Below, piece after piece: positions 1 through 5,637 of a stretch of 5,956 nucleotides of DNA. Location of the stretch: assembly GCA_013298745.1 (NCBI GenBank), contig JAAFIT010000170.1:1-5956 (forward strand), given 5' to 3'. Within the stretch, counting starts at the first letter, position 1. Each line of letters begins with the position of its first letter. Under the pieces are notes generated by a model. The model was not told the origin of the DNA. It did not search any database and saw only the letters and a list, made by a program, of their open reading frames with translations. This DNA comes from Sphingomonadales bacterium. Lineage in GTDB: Bacteria > Pseudomonadota > Alphaproteobacteria > Sphingomonadales > Sphingomonadaceae. Position numbers and translations under genes: made by a program.

Positions 1-1185
1 CTGGTGGCATTGGTGGCGATGCTGACCGCCGTGGAGGCAGGGGCGCAGGCGGCGTTGCTGGCGCCGACCGAGATTCTGGCGCGGCAGCATTTTGCCAGCA
101 TTTCGAAGATGCTCGGGGATTTGCCGGTGCGAGTCGCCATTTTGACGGGGCGCGACAAGGGCAAGATTCGTGCTGATATCCTTGACGATCTGGCCATGGG
201 GCGGATCGACATTCTGATCGGCACGCATGCGATCTTTCAGGAGGCGGTCGATTATCACGATCTCGGGCTGGTCGTTGTCGATGAACAGCACCGCTTCGGC
301 GTCGCGCAACGCCTTTTGCTCGCTGCCAAGGCCAAGGCACCGCCGCATCTGCTGGCGATGACCGCGACGCCGATCCCGCGCAGCCTGCAACTCACCCAAT
401 ATGGCGAAATGGACGCCTCGCAGATCGACGAACTGCCCCCCGGAAGGCAACCGATCGAAACGCGGGTGACGGCGATCGGGCGGCTCGACGAAGTGGTCGA
501 GGCGCTCGGTCGGCATCTGGCGGCGAACGGCCAGGCCTATTGGGTGTGCCCGCTCGTCGAAGGCAGCGAGACGGGTGACGAGGCGGCGGCGGAGTTGCGT
601 GCGACGATGCTGAAGGCGCGGTTCGGCGGCGGAGTTGGTCTCGTGCATGGCCGGATGAAGCCGGCCGAAAAGGACGCGGTGATGGCCGAGTTTTCGGCTG
701 GCCGGTTAGGGTTGCTGGTGGCGACGACGGTGATCGAAGTCGGCGTCGATGTGCCCAACGCGACGCTGATGATCATCGAGGCGGCGGAGCGCTTTGGCCT
801 GGCGCAGCTCCACCAGTTGCGCGGACGGGTCGGGCGCGGCGAGGGGCGGTCGGTGTGCTTGCTGCTGCGCGGGCCGGATCTGTCCGAAACCGCCAAGGCG
901 CGGTTGAAGCTGATGCGCGAGACGAATGACGGCTTCCGCATTGCCGAGGAGGATTTGCGGCTGCGCGGGGCGGGGGAAATCCTGGGCGTGCGGCAATCGG
1001 GGGAGGCGGCGTTTCGGCTGGCCGATCCGGAGCGGACGGCGAAGTTCGTCGCGGTGGCGCGGGATGATGCGCGGTTGTTGTTGGATCGGGATGGGGGTTT
1101 GGCGGGGGCGCGGGGGCAGGCGGCGCGGGTGTTGTTGTATTTGTTTGAGCGGGATGCTGGTGTGGGGATGTTGAGGTCGGGGTAG
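1..1185 (+). CDS. recG: ATP-dependent DNA helicase RecG, C-terminal part (5' end outside window)
   Basis: RecG is a monomeric superfamily 2 helicase that remodels stalled replication forks and branch-migrates Holliday junctions. The frame is open from base 1 and gives about 394 codons to the TAG stop. The family is usually near 690 residues, so the wedge domain and the Walker A motif lie upstream; the first codons match what normally follows GSGKT. Visible helicase motifs in order are APTEILARQH (motif Ia), DEQHRFG (motif II, DEQH from base 280), MTATPIPRSL (motif III, from about 355), VATTVIEVGVD (motif V, from about 718) and QLRGRVGRG (motif VI, about 814-840). The RecG-specific region EEDLRLRGAGEILGVRQSG follows, and the end LYLFERD...LRSG is the normal C-terminus, so the 3' end is intact. 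The last 100 bases are very G-rich with many TTG leucines. Identification is certain. Confidence 0.97.
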   Translation: MVALVAMLTAVEAGAQAALLAPTEILARQHFASISKMLGDLPVRVAILTGRDKGKIRADILDDLAMGRIDILIGTHAIFQEAVDYHDLGLVVVDEQHRFGVAQRLLLAAKAKAPPHLLAMTATPIPRSLQLTQYGEMDASQIDELPPGRQPIETRVTAIGRLDEVVEALGRHLAANGQAYWVCPLVEGSETGDEAAAELRATMLKARFGGGVGLVHGRMKPAEKDAVMAEFSAGRLGLLVATTVIEVGVDVPNATLMIIEAAERFGLAQLHQLRGRVGRGEGRSVCLLLRGPDLSETAKARLKLMRETNDGFRIAEEDLRLRGAGEILGVRQSGEAAFRLADPERTAKFVAVARDDARLLLDRDGGLAGARGQAARVLLYLFERDAGVGMLRSG

Positions 1186-1220
1186 CCTTGTTATAGCTCG
1201 TTTTCCTAAGTTTAGTCCGG

Positions 1221-1243
1221 AATCTCGCTTGCGGTGCGAGATT
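1221..1243 (+). terminator. Stem-loop after recG, possible weak terminator
   Basis: AATCTCGC (1221-1228) and GCGAGATT (1236-1243) form a perfect 8-bp stem with a 7-base loop, 35 bases after the recG stop. The following bases (AGATTGGTTTAC) are only moderately T-rich, so this is not a textbook intrinsic terminator. It could end recG transcription or stabilise the 3' end of the message. The rest of 1186-1354 shows no other gene and no convincing promoter. Confidence 0.35.
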
Positions 1244-1354
1244 AGATTGGTTTACGATCCGGTTGCGGGAGTTGCGGTCCAAATCTTCGCCTACGAATTG
1301 CAGACACGCCAATTGCTTGTCATCAGAAACAAAATTGTTTGAATGGAGAGACAA

Positions 1355-1669
1355 ATGTGCCGCTACCACATTTTGCTAGTCATCTTGGCGACGTCCACGT
1401 CTCTAGCCGGGTGCGGCAGACGTGAAGCCACAACGGCTTTCGAGGATAAGCGGCTGACAGTTGCCGGTTCACACGATGATGTCGAGCGGTTTGCAAAGCT
1501 ACAAGGATCCCGCAGACCGGCCCTCGCAATCTCGACCATCAAACCCCTTAGCAACGGTCGTGCAGAAGCTACGGTGACGCTGCCGGCCAGCTACGATGGG
1601 GAGGACCTCATTCACACGACGCGCGAAGCGCTGGCTGCTGATCTCGAATATAGATTCCAAGCGAGTTGA
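1355..1669 (+). CDS. Small orphan lipoprotein, function unknown
   Basis: This encodes a 104-residue protein of no family I recognise. It begins with a hydrophobic stretch (residues 5-18) ending in the lipobox LAGC, with the lipidated cysteine at residue 20, so signal peptidase II processing and membrane anchoring are expected. The mature part is about 84 residues, charged, without further membrane segments; its centre has a basic/acidic mix (VERFAKLQGSRRPAL) and the end is predicted helical (REALAADLEYRF). The ATG at 1355 is chosen over the in-frame ATG at 1343 because GGAGAG (1345-1350) sits four bases before it, whereas nothing resembling a ribosome site precedes 1343. Cysteine is also residue 2, but only Cys20 fits a lipobox. 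Base composition is less GC-rich than the neighbours. It is convergent with rnpB. The gene call is fairly secure; function is unknown. Confidence 0.75.
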   Translation: MCRYHILLVILATSTSLAGCGRREATTAFEDKRLTVAGSHDDVERFAKLQGSRRPALAISTIKPLSNGRAEATVTLPASYDGEDLIHTTREALAADLEYRFQAS

Positions 1670-1770
1670 TCGGGCGGAGGATTCGCGATCATGACAAGCG
1701 ATGGTTTTGGGTTAAGATGAGGCCTAAATCGGTATGTCGCCGCACCGTTATCTCCTCTGATCCCAATTAT

Positions 1771-1785
1771 GCCTGCGACGCAGGC
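1771..1785. repeat. Short perfect stem-loop downstream of the lipoprotein gene
   Basis: GCCTGC, loop GAC, GCAGGC forms a perfect 6-bp hairpin about 100 bases after the lipoprotein stop. It is followed by TAAAG on the plus strand, with no T tract. It may help end the lipoprotein transcript, or be incidental. Between 1670 and 1770 I see only very short ORFs (for example a 9-codon one at 1691 behind GGAGG). Confidence 0.3.
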
Positions 1786-1809
1786 TAAAGAACTAACCAG
1801 CAAGGAAGG

Positions 1810-1828
1810 GCATGGGCAAAGCCCATGC
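1810..1828 (-). terminator. Stem-loop, candidate rnpB terminator
   Basis: GCATGGGC, a 3-base loop and GCCCATGC make a perfect 8-bp GC-rich stem. Read on the minus strand (the direction of rnpB) it has a TTT loop and is followed by CCTTCCTTGC, a partly T-rich tail; on the plus strand no T tract follows. It therefore best fits a weak intrinsic terminator for rnpB, about 95 bases after the mature RNA end, in the convergent gap with the lipoprotein gene. The 8-bp palindrome TGACGTCA directly adjoins it at 1829-1836. Confidence 0.45.
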
Positions 1829-1890
1829 TGACGTCAGACGCGTTCGGCAGGGGAACCCCGCCGCCGCGCTGGCCGGTCTTGCGCCTGTCG

Positions 1891-1925
1891 GCGCGCGGCA
1901 CGCGCGCTCGCGTCGCTGCGACGCG
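1891..1925 (-). repeat. Two tandem GC-only hairpins at the rnpB 3' trailer
   Basis: GCGCGCG/CGCGCGC with a 3-base loop (1891-1907) and CGCGTCGC/GCGACGCG around a single central base (1909-1925) are two perfect inverted repeats almost touching each other. The second overlaps by three bases the 3' strand of the RNase P P1 helix. They lie in the primary transcript just beyond the mature RNA, so they could protect it, guide 3' trimming, or act in termination with the stem at 1810-1828. Confidence 0.45.
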
Positions 1926-2311
1926 GTCAGAGGATCTGTAAGCCGGGTTCTGTACTGGCCCGAGAGCCAGCGACGATCATTCCTCTAGGACTGCCGTTGC
2001 CGACAGCCTCAAGCAACCAACCCGGGCGACGGGGCCGGTTCCTGCCCTGTGGCTTGCACCCGTAAGCGCCGCCACGTGTCGCCCCTATTCGGTCGGTTTG
2101 CCCTGCCGCTCTGGTTACCCATCGCGCGGTGCGCTCTTGCCGCACCGTTTCACCCATGCCTGTGATGCCCGAAGGCACCCATCGGCGGTTTGTTTTCTGT
2201 GGCACTGTCCCTGGGGTCACCCCCGCCGGGTGTTACCCGGCACCGCGTTCCGTGGAGCCCGGACTTTCCTCCCCCGATTTCTCGGCGGCGACCGCCCGAT
2301 CCTCTGACCGC
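1923..2311 (-). ncRNA. rnpB: RNase P RNA, bacterial type A
   Basis: This is the catalytic RNA of RNase P, which with the RnpA protein removes 5' leaders from tRNA precursors. Read on the minus strand, the conserved blocks appear in the expected order: GAGGAAAGTCCGGGCTCC (CR-I, plus 2254-2272), a CACAGAAAACAAACC block, GGGTGAAACGGTGCGG...GCACCG (P12 region, plus 2127-2155), AGAGGAATGATCGTC (CR-IV, plus 1972-1986) and ACAGAACCCGGCTTA (CR-V, plus 1939-1953). The two ends, plus 2298-2311 and 1923-1936, are perfect reverse complements over 14 bases and form helix P1, which fixes the gene limits to within a few bases. The length of about 389 bases is normal for type A. ORFs through this region on either strand are shadows. 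Identification is very secure; exact mature ends are inferred. Confidence 0.96.
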
Positions 2312-2320
2312 AGGATTTGT

Positions 2321-2350
2321 CTATCAGCTTGGCAGAGAGAGGGCCAGCAA
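2321..2350 (-). promoter_or_regulatory. Candidate rnpB promoter
   Basis: On the minus strand, TTGCTG (plus 2345-2350) and TGATAG (plus 2321-2326) are separated by 18 bases and stand about 8 bases upstream of the start of helix P1. The position is right for a sigma-70 type promoter starting rnpB at or just before P1, but both hexamers are imperfect, so this is tentative. Confidence 0.4.
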
Positions 2351-2377
2351 CGGTTTGACCCGAATGGTTTCGCTTGC

Positions 2378-2397
2378 ACATTACTGGTTCGTAATGT
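2378..2397. promoter_or_regulatory. Operator-like inverted repeat between rnpB and the DUF465-like gene
   Basis: ACATTAC (2378-2384) and GTAATGT (2391-2397) are perfect reverse complements around a 6-base centre TGGTTC. They lie in the divergent non-coding region, about 70 bases upstream of the rnpB start and about 150 bases upstream of the ATG at 2551. A TTGACC (2355-2360) lies just before it and a GATAAT (2403-2408) just after it on the plus strand, so the repeat sits where a regulator would control a plus-strand promoter. No regulator gene is visible nearby. The remainder of 2398-2440 shows nothing else. Confidence 0.35.
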
Positions 2398-2488
2398 AAA
2401 TTGATAATGCGGCCCGGGCCCCTCTGGCGATCGTTGATCGTGATGTCGGACCGCATCGGATGAAGGACATGCGTAGGGGGCGCGTGCC

Positions 2489-2554
2489 ATGAAGGAACTG
2501 GCTGATCCGTCCTTCGTTCCGATCGATGCAATCGTCGATGGGAGACTGACATGA
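2489..2554 (+). CDS. Possible 21-residue leader ORF overlapping the DUF465-like gene
   Basis: An ATG at 2489 follows GGGGG (2476-2480) at 8 bases and opens 21 codons ending in TGA at 2552-2554, overlapping the next start as ATGA. The sequence begins MKELADPSF and has no recognised motif or membrane segment. An in-frame stop stands just upstream at 2474, so it is not the tail of a longer frame. It may be a translational coupling leader, or chance. Two even shorter ORFs upstream are joined in the same ATGA manner (see findings). Confidence 0.28.
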   Translation: MKELADPSFVPIDAIVDGRLT

Positions 2555-2727
2555 CCAATGTCGAAGCCGATAGCCTGCAAGTTTATGGTCGCAAGCTGGA
2601 TGATGCGATTGGCGATGAAGTGAAGAAGCGCATCCCCGATCCGGTGCGGCTGACGCGGATGAAGAAGCTGCGCTTGCTGATCAAGGACAAGATCGCCGCG
2701 CATCTGCGCCAGCCACTTGGCGCCTGA
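2551..2727 (+). CDS. Small DUF465/YdcH-like protein
   Basis: This encodes a 58-residue, charged, helical cytoplasmic protein. Its second half, PDPVRLTRMKKLRLLIKDKI (residues 30-49), matches the characteristic DUF465 (YdcH) ending, in which an L-K-K-x-[KR]-L-x-x-K-D-x-I pattern forms the second helix of a small helical hairpin. The first half (residues 8-28) would be the other helix, although the usual histidine-rich start is missing. The cellular role of the family is unknown. The ATG at 2551 is the only possible start before an in-frame stop at 2503, and GGGAGA (2540-2545) lies five bases ahead of it. It is transcribed away from rnpB and converges on the HdeD-like gene. The gene is likely real; the family assignment rests on the C-terminal half only. 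Confidence 0.75.
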   Translation: MTNVEADSLQVYGRKLDDAIGDEVKKRIPDPVRLTRMKKLRLLIKDKIAAHLRQPLGA

Positions 2728-2755
2728 CGGGCGCAGCGGCACCGCATACTGGTGG

Positions 2756-2784
2756 CATGCTGGCCAGCATGGCGGCTGGCCAGC
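2756..2784. terminator. Palindromic stem-loop between convergent genes
   Basis: A perfect 16-bp palindrome centred on CTGGCCAG (2756-2771) is followed by a second copy of the palindromic decamer GCTGGCCAGC. Copies at 2759-2768 and 2775-2784 can pair into a 10-bp GC-rich stem with a 6-base loop. The element sits in the 87-base gap between two converging genes, the place for a bidirectional terminator, but neither side has a T tract, so a Rho-independent role is uncertain. Confidence 0.4.
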
Positions 2785-2814
2785 AACGCCAGCCAGCGCG
2801 TGTTCGAACGAGGC

Positions 2815-3426
2815 TCAGCCGACGTTGCGGGCCTTGTGGCGGCTGCGCAGCATGAAGGCGATGGCCGTAAAGACGATGCCGAACACCAGCGTGTAAACCC
2901 CGAACCACAAGGCCAGCACCACGGCCGCCATGGCCGGCTGGGCGATCAGCAACACCCCCCACAGCACCGACAGCGCGCCGCCGATGATGAACCACCAGCG
3001 GCCATGATCGGCCGGCAGCTTGAAGCCGGCGACGAGCAAGGCGACGCCGCCGAGCATCGCCCAGAATGACATCACAAACAGGAACACCTTGATGGCGAGC
3101 TGCGGCATCAACAGTGCCACGGCGGCGGCGCCAAGGCTGATCAGGCCTTGGACCAGCAGCCAGCCCCAGCTTTGATCGCGCTGGACGGCGCGGAAGGCAG
3201 CGACAAGGGCGGTAACACCATCGATGATCGAATAGACTGCGAACAGCAGCACCAGTGCCTTGATCGTCGTCTGCGGCTGGAACAGCGTGAACAGGCCAAT
3301 GGCGATGCCGAGCCCGCCGCGTACCGCCACCCAGCCCCAGTTGCGGGCAATCGCGGCGCCAATCTCGTCAATCGCATTCACCGCCATCGGCATGACGCGA
3401 CCGGTCGTCGGCACTGGTTCAGTCAT
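2815..3426 (-). CDS. HdeD-like (DUF308) six-helix membrane protein
   Basis: This 203-residue integral inner-membrane protein has six hydrophobic segments, near residues 32-50, 54-78, 88-107, 110-134, 142-163 and 167-193. Pairs of helices repeat three times, each opening with a tryptophan/glycine-rich start and closing its first helix with a proline: WGWVAVRGG...LFQP, WGWLLVQGL...LLMP and RWWFIIGGA...LIAQP. This layout is that of the HdeD/DUF308 family. E. coli HdeD is linked to acid resistance at high cell density; for this homologue any stress role is inference. The N-terminal ~28 residues are cytosol-like and the C-terminus is basic (RSRHKARN), which favours a cytoplasmic end. The ATG at 3426 is supported by GGGGGT five bases upstream on the minus strand. 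It lies 60 bases after the epimerase stop in the same direction, so co-transcription is possible. Confidence 0.88.
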   Translation of the reverse strand: MTEPVPTTGRVMPMAVNAIDEIGAAIARNWGWVAVRGGLGIAIGLFTLFQPQTTIKALVLLFAVYSIIDGVTALVAAFRAVQRDQSWGWLLVQGLISLGAAAVALLMPQLAIKVFLFVMSFWAMLGGVALLVAGFKLPADHGRWWFIIGGALSVLWGVLLIAQPAMAAVVLALWFGVYTLVFGIVFTAIAFMLRSRHKARNVG

Positions 3427-3486
3427 TCGCTACCCCCGTCTTGCGTTTGTGGTCATTAGCCTAACAGAGAATTGTTTCGGCGTCGC

Positions 3487-3936
3487 TCAATGATGCTCGG
3501 GCGTCGCCATCAACTCCACCAGCACACCACCGGTGTCCTTGGGGTGGACGAAGATGATCGGTACGCCATGCGCGCCGATGCGTGGCTCGCCGGTGCCGAG
3601 CACGGTCGCGCCGCGCGCCCGCATCGCATCGCGCGCGGCGATGATGTCTTTAACTTCGAAGCAGACATGATGCTGGCCGCCATTGGGGTTCTTCTTGAGA
3701 AAGCCATGGATGGGCGACCCTTCGCCGAGCGGTTCGATGAGCTCCAGCTGGCTGTTGGCGACATCGATGAAGGCAACGCGCACACCCTGCGCCGGCAGAT
3801 CGAACGGCGCCTTGGAAACCGTTGCGCCGAACAGCGCGCCATACATGGCGATCGCCGCATCGAGATCGGGGCAGGCGATGCCGACATGGTTGAGGCGGCC
3901 GAGCAGCAGCGGCGGCAGGCTGGCAGGTGCGGTCAT
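3487..3936 (-). CDS. mce: Methylmalonyl-CoA epimerase
   Basis: This enzyme interconverts (2S)- and (2R)-methylmalonyl-CoA, feeding propionyl-CoA carbon into succinyl-CoA through methylmalonyl-CoA mutase. It is a 149-residue cytoplasmic protein of the vicinal-oxygen-chelate (glyoxalase) fold with two matching halves: RLNHVGIACPDLDAA near the start and GGQHHVCFEVKDI at 86-98. Likely metal ligands are His17, His90, Glu141 and a residue in the SQLELIEPLG strand (Gln63 or Glu65). The blocks PFDLPAQGV, SPIHGFLKKNP, RIGAHG and VHPKDTGGVLVEL are typical of the alphaproteobacterial enzymes. The start at 3936 (MTAPASL) is preferred over an in-frame ATG at 3996 because AAGGAAG lies seven bases before it and homology begins soon after; the longer form would add 20 unrelated residues. 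Mutase genes are not in the window. Identification is strong. Confidence 0.93.
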   Translation of the reverse strand: MTAPASLPPLLLGRLNHVGIACPDLDAAIAMYGALFGATVSKAPFDLPAQGVRVAFIDVANSQLELIEPLGEGSPIHGFLKKNPNGGQHHVCFEVKDIIAARDAMRARGATVLGTGEPRIGAHGVPIIFVHPKDTGGVLVELMATPEHH

Positions 3937-3964
3937 TGGCAGGCTTCCTTCTTGTCGCGATCTG

Positions 3965-3978
3965 ACGCTAACTAGCGT
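3965..3978. promoter_or_regulatory. Operator-like palindrome in the divergent epimerase/membrane-protein region
   Basis: ACGCTA, central AC, TAGCGT is a perfect inverted repeat in the 67-base gap between the divergently transcribed epimerase gene and the membrane-protein gene at 4004. It lies 29 bases before the epimerase start and 26 before the other. The position and size suit a dimeric repressor of the TetR or GntR type acting on both directions. No regulator is encoded here, and no clear sigma-70 hexamers were found around it. Confidence 0.35.
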
Positions 3979-4003
3979 TCCTTCCGACAATTCCAAGGCG
4001 CGA

Positions 4004-4390
4004 ATGATTTATATCCTGCTCAACGCCGGTCCCATCCTGGCCGCTACCCTTGCCGGCTTGCTCATAGGATGGGTCTATCATCGGCTTGCGGGGCTGCCGC
4101 GCGCTGGCGTTAGGCTGCTGGTCACCGTCGCTTTGGCGCAGGCCTGGTTCGCCGCCATTCTCGCCGGGGCGCTGATCCTCGCCCCTGCCAAGGCCGGCGA
4201 CTGGACGATGGCGATCGGCAGCGCCGTGCTGATCTGGATCGGCTTTGTCGTGCCTGTCTGTGTGGTGACGCTGCGCGCCCGGCAGGTTGGAACCGGTGCC
4301 GTGCTTGCCGATTGCCTTTACTGGCTGGTGGTGATGGTCACGCAGGCGTTCATCCTCAAATCCATCGGGCTGGTGCCGCCGCCCGCCTGA
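4004..4390 (+). CDS. Four-helix membrane protein resembling DUF1761
   Basis: This 128-residue protein is almost entirely hydrophobic, with likely membrane helices at about 4-25, 38-60, 69-90 and 100-121. The third helix motif WIGFVVPVCVV and the fourth-helix start ADCLYWLVVM resemble the end of DUF1761 family proteins (small membrane proteins of unknown function), but the match is by eye and moderate. The loop after helix 3 (LRARQVG) is basic, suggesting a cytoplasmic position. The ATG at 4004 has AAGG five bases upstream; the frame is open further back to 3683, but that part is antisense to the epimerase and is not coding. Its stop is 11 bases before the amidohydrolase start, so the two are very probably co-transcribed, and it might assist or be needed alongside that exported enzyme. 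Function is unknown. Confidence 0.8.
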   Translation: MIYILLNAGPILAATLAGLLIGWVYHRLAGLPRAGVRLLVTVALAQAWFAAILAGALILAPAKAGDWTMAIGSAVLIWIGFVVPVCVVTLRARQVGTGAVLADCLYWLVVMVTQAFILKSIGLVPPPA

Positions 4391-4401
4391 AAGGCCATCT
4401 G

Positions 4402-5634
4402 ATGCGTCATCTTCTCATTGCTCTGGCGCTGCTGGCGTCGCCTGTTGCCGCAGCGCCCATCGTGCTGCGTCCGGCGCAGGTGTTCGACGGCACGGCGATG
4501 CATCCCGGCTGGCAGGTGATCGTCGATGGCGAGAAGATCGTCGCGGTCGGGCCGGGGCTGACGGTGCCGACGGGCGCTGCGGTGCGCGACCTGCCCGGCG
4601 CAACGCTGATGCCGGGAATGATCGAGGGGCACAGCCATTTGCTGCTCCACCCTTATAATGAAACGCCGTGGGATACGCAGGTGCTCAACGAGCCTTTGGC
4701 GCTGCGCACCGTCCGCGCCACGGTGGCTGCATTGGCGACGTTGCGTGCCGGCTTCACCACGGTGCGTGACCTTGGCACCGAAGGCGCCGGCTATGCCGAC
4801 GTCGGGCTGAAGCGTGCCATCGAGCAGGGGATTGTGCCGGGGCCGCGGATGATCGTCGCGACCCGCGCGCTCGTCGCCACCGGCGCCTATGGCCCGCGCG
4901 GCTTCGAACCCGGCGTCGAGGTGCCGCTGGGGGCCGAAGCCGTCGATGGACCCGCCTTGGTGACGGCAGTGCGCCGCCAGATCGGCAATGGCGCCGATAT
5001 CGTCAAACTTTACGCCGATTATCGCTGGGGACCGGGCGAGCCGAGCCGGCCGACCTTCACGCAAGCCGAGATGACGGCGGCGGTGGAGGCCGCGCACAGT
5101 GCCGGGCGCCAGGTGACAGCACACGCCAGCACACCCGAAGGCATGCGCCGCGCCATCCTCGCCGGGGTCGATGCCATCGAACATGGCAGCGATGGCACCG
5201 CCGCCGAGTTCAAGCTGATGCGCGAACGCGGGGTGGCACTATGCCCGACGCTGGCCGCGGGCGATGCCATCGCGCGCTATCGCGGCTGGAACGGCAGCGA
5301 TCCGGCGCCGGACGCGGTGCTCTCGGACCGCAAGTCCTTCGCGCTGGCGCGCGCCGCCGGCGTCAAGATGTGCATGGGCGGCGATGTCGGCGTATATGCG
5401 CACGGCGACAATGCCCGAGAAATGGTGCTGATGTCAGCAGCGGGCATGCCGAACACCGATGTTCTGCATGCCGCAACGGCTGGCAACGCCGCTTCTTTCG
5501 GCCTTGCGGACCGTGGCCGCATTGCACCAGGGTTGCTGGCGGACCTTGTCGCAGTGGCGGGCGATCCGGCGCGAGATATCAAGGCGGTCAAGGATGTCGT
5601 GCTGGTGATGAAGGGCGGCGTTATCGTCGAATGA
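4402..5634 (+). CDS. Exported metal-dependent amidohydrolase (imidazolonepropionase/Xaa-Pro dipeptidase-like)
   Basis: This 410-residue member of the amidohydrolase superfamily resembles the COG1228 group, which includes imidazolonepropionase-like proteins and bacterial prolidase-like dipeptidases. A signal peptide is clear (MRHLLIALALLASPVAAAP, probable cleavage after residue 17 or 18), so it should act in the periplasm or outside. The N-terminal part forms the small beta domain (VFDGTAM, VDGEKIVAVGPG) and the barrel follows. Metal-site residues are visible in order: His77 and His79 (EGHSHL), Lys202 (VKLYAD, probable carboxylated lysine), His241 (VTAHAS), His261 (IEHGSD) and Asp328 (GGDVG). 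The C-terminus returns to the beta domain (GRIAPGLLADLVAVAGDP). All catalytic positions are present, so it is likely active; the substrate cannot be read from sequence, with a dipeptide or cyclic amide being reasonable guesses. AAGG at 4391-4394 supports the start. It follows the membrane-protein gene by 11 bases. Confidence 0.9.
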   Translation: MRHLLIALALLASPVAAAPIVLRPAQVFDGTAMHPGWQVIVDGEKIVAVGPGLTVPTGAAVRDLPGATLMPGMIEGHSHLLLHPYNETPWDTQVLNEPLALRTVRATVAALATLRAGFTTVRDLGTEGAGYADVGLKRAIEQGIVPGPRMIVATRALVATGAYGPRGFEPGVEVPLGAEAVDGPALVTAVRRQIGNGADIVKLYADYRWGPGEPSRPTFTQAEMTAAVEAAHSAGRQVTAHASTPEGMRRAILAGVDAIEHGSDGTAAEFKLMRERGVALCPTLAAGDAIARYRGWNGSDPAPDAVLSDRKSFALARAAGVKMCMGGDVGVYAHGDNAREMVLMSAAGMPNTDVLHAATAGNAASFGLADRGRIAPGLLADLVAVAGDPARDIKAVKDVVLVMKGGVIVE

Positions 5635-5637
5635 TCG

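Noticed and set aside
1329..1340. AACAA-AA-TTGTT inverted repeat just before the lipoprotein start
   Set aside because: Only five AT-rich pairs per arm; easily expected by chance, and no promoter hexamers accompany it.
537..1369. Minus-strand ORFs opposite recG
   Set aside because: Low-complexity proline/arginine/alanine products that mirror the G-rich coding strand of recG.
1691..1720. A 9-codon ORF behind GGAGG after the lipoprotein gene
   Set aside because: Too short and featureless to support; the GGAGG is 10 bases from the ATG and nothing follows in frame.
1927..2404. Several ORFs on both strands across the rnpB region (for example 1927-2220 minus and 2129-2404 plus)
   Set aside because: They overlap conserved RNase P RNA blocks and encode no recognisable protein; the RNA explains the sequence.
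3472..3975. Plus-strand ORF of 167 codons opposite the epimerase
   Set aside because: The opposite strand encodes a textbook epimerase with metal ligands; this frame has no motif.
3683..4003. Upstream extension of the membrane-protein frame giving a 235-residue protein
   Set aside because: The added part is antisense to the epimerase and lacks the hydrophobic pattern; the ATG at 4004 has a ribosome site and begins the membrane helices.
4318..5184. Long minus-strand ORF of 288 codons opposite the amidohydrolase
   Set aside because: Its product is rich in histidine, arginine and glycine without any domain, the typical antisense shadow of a GC-rich gene; the plus strand has a full catalytic motif set.
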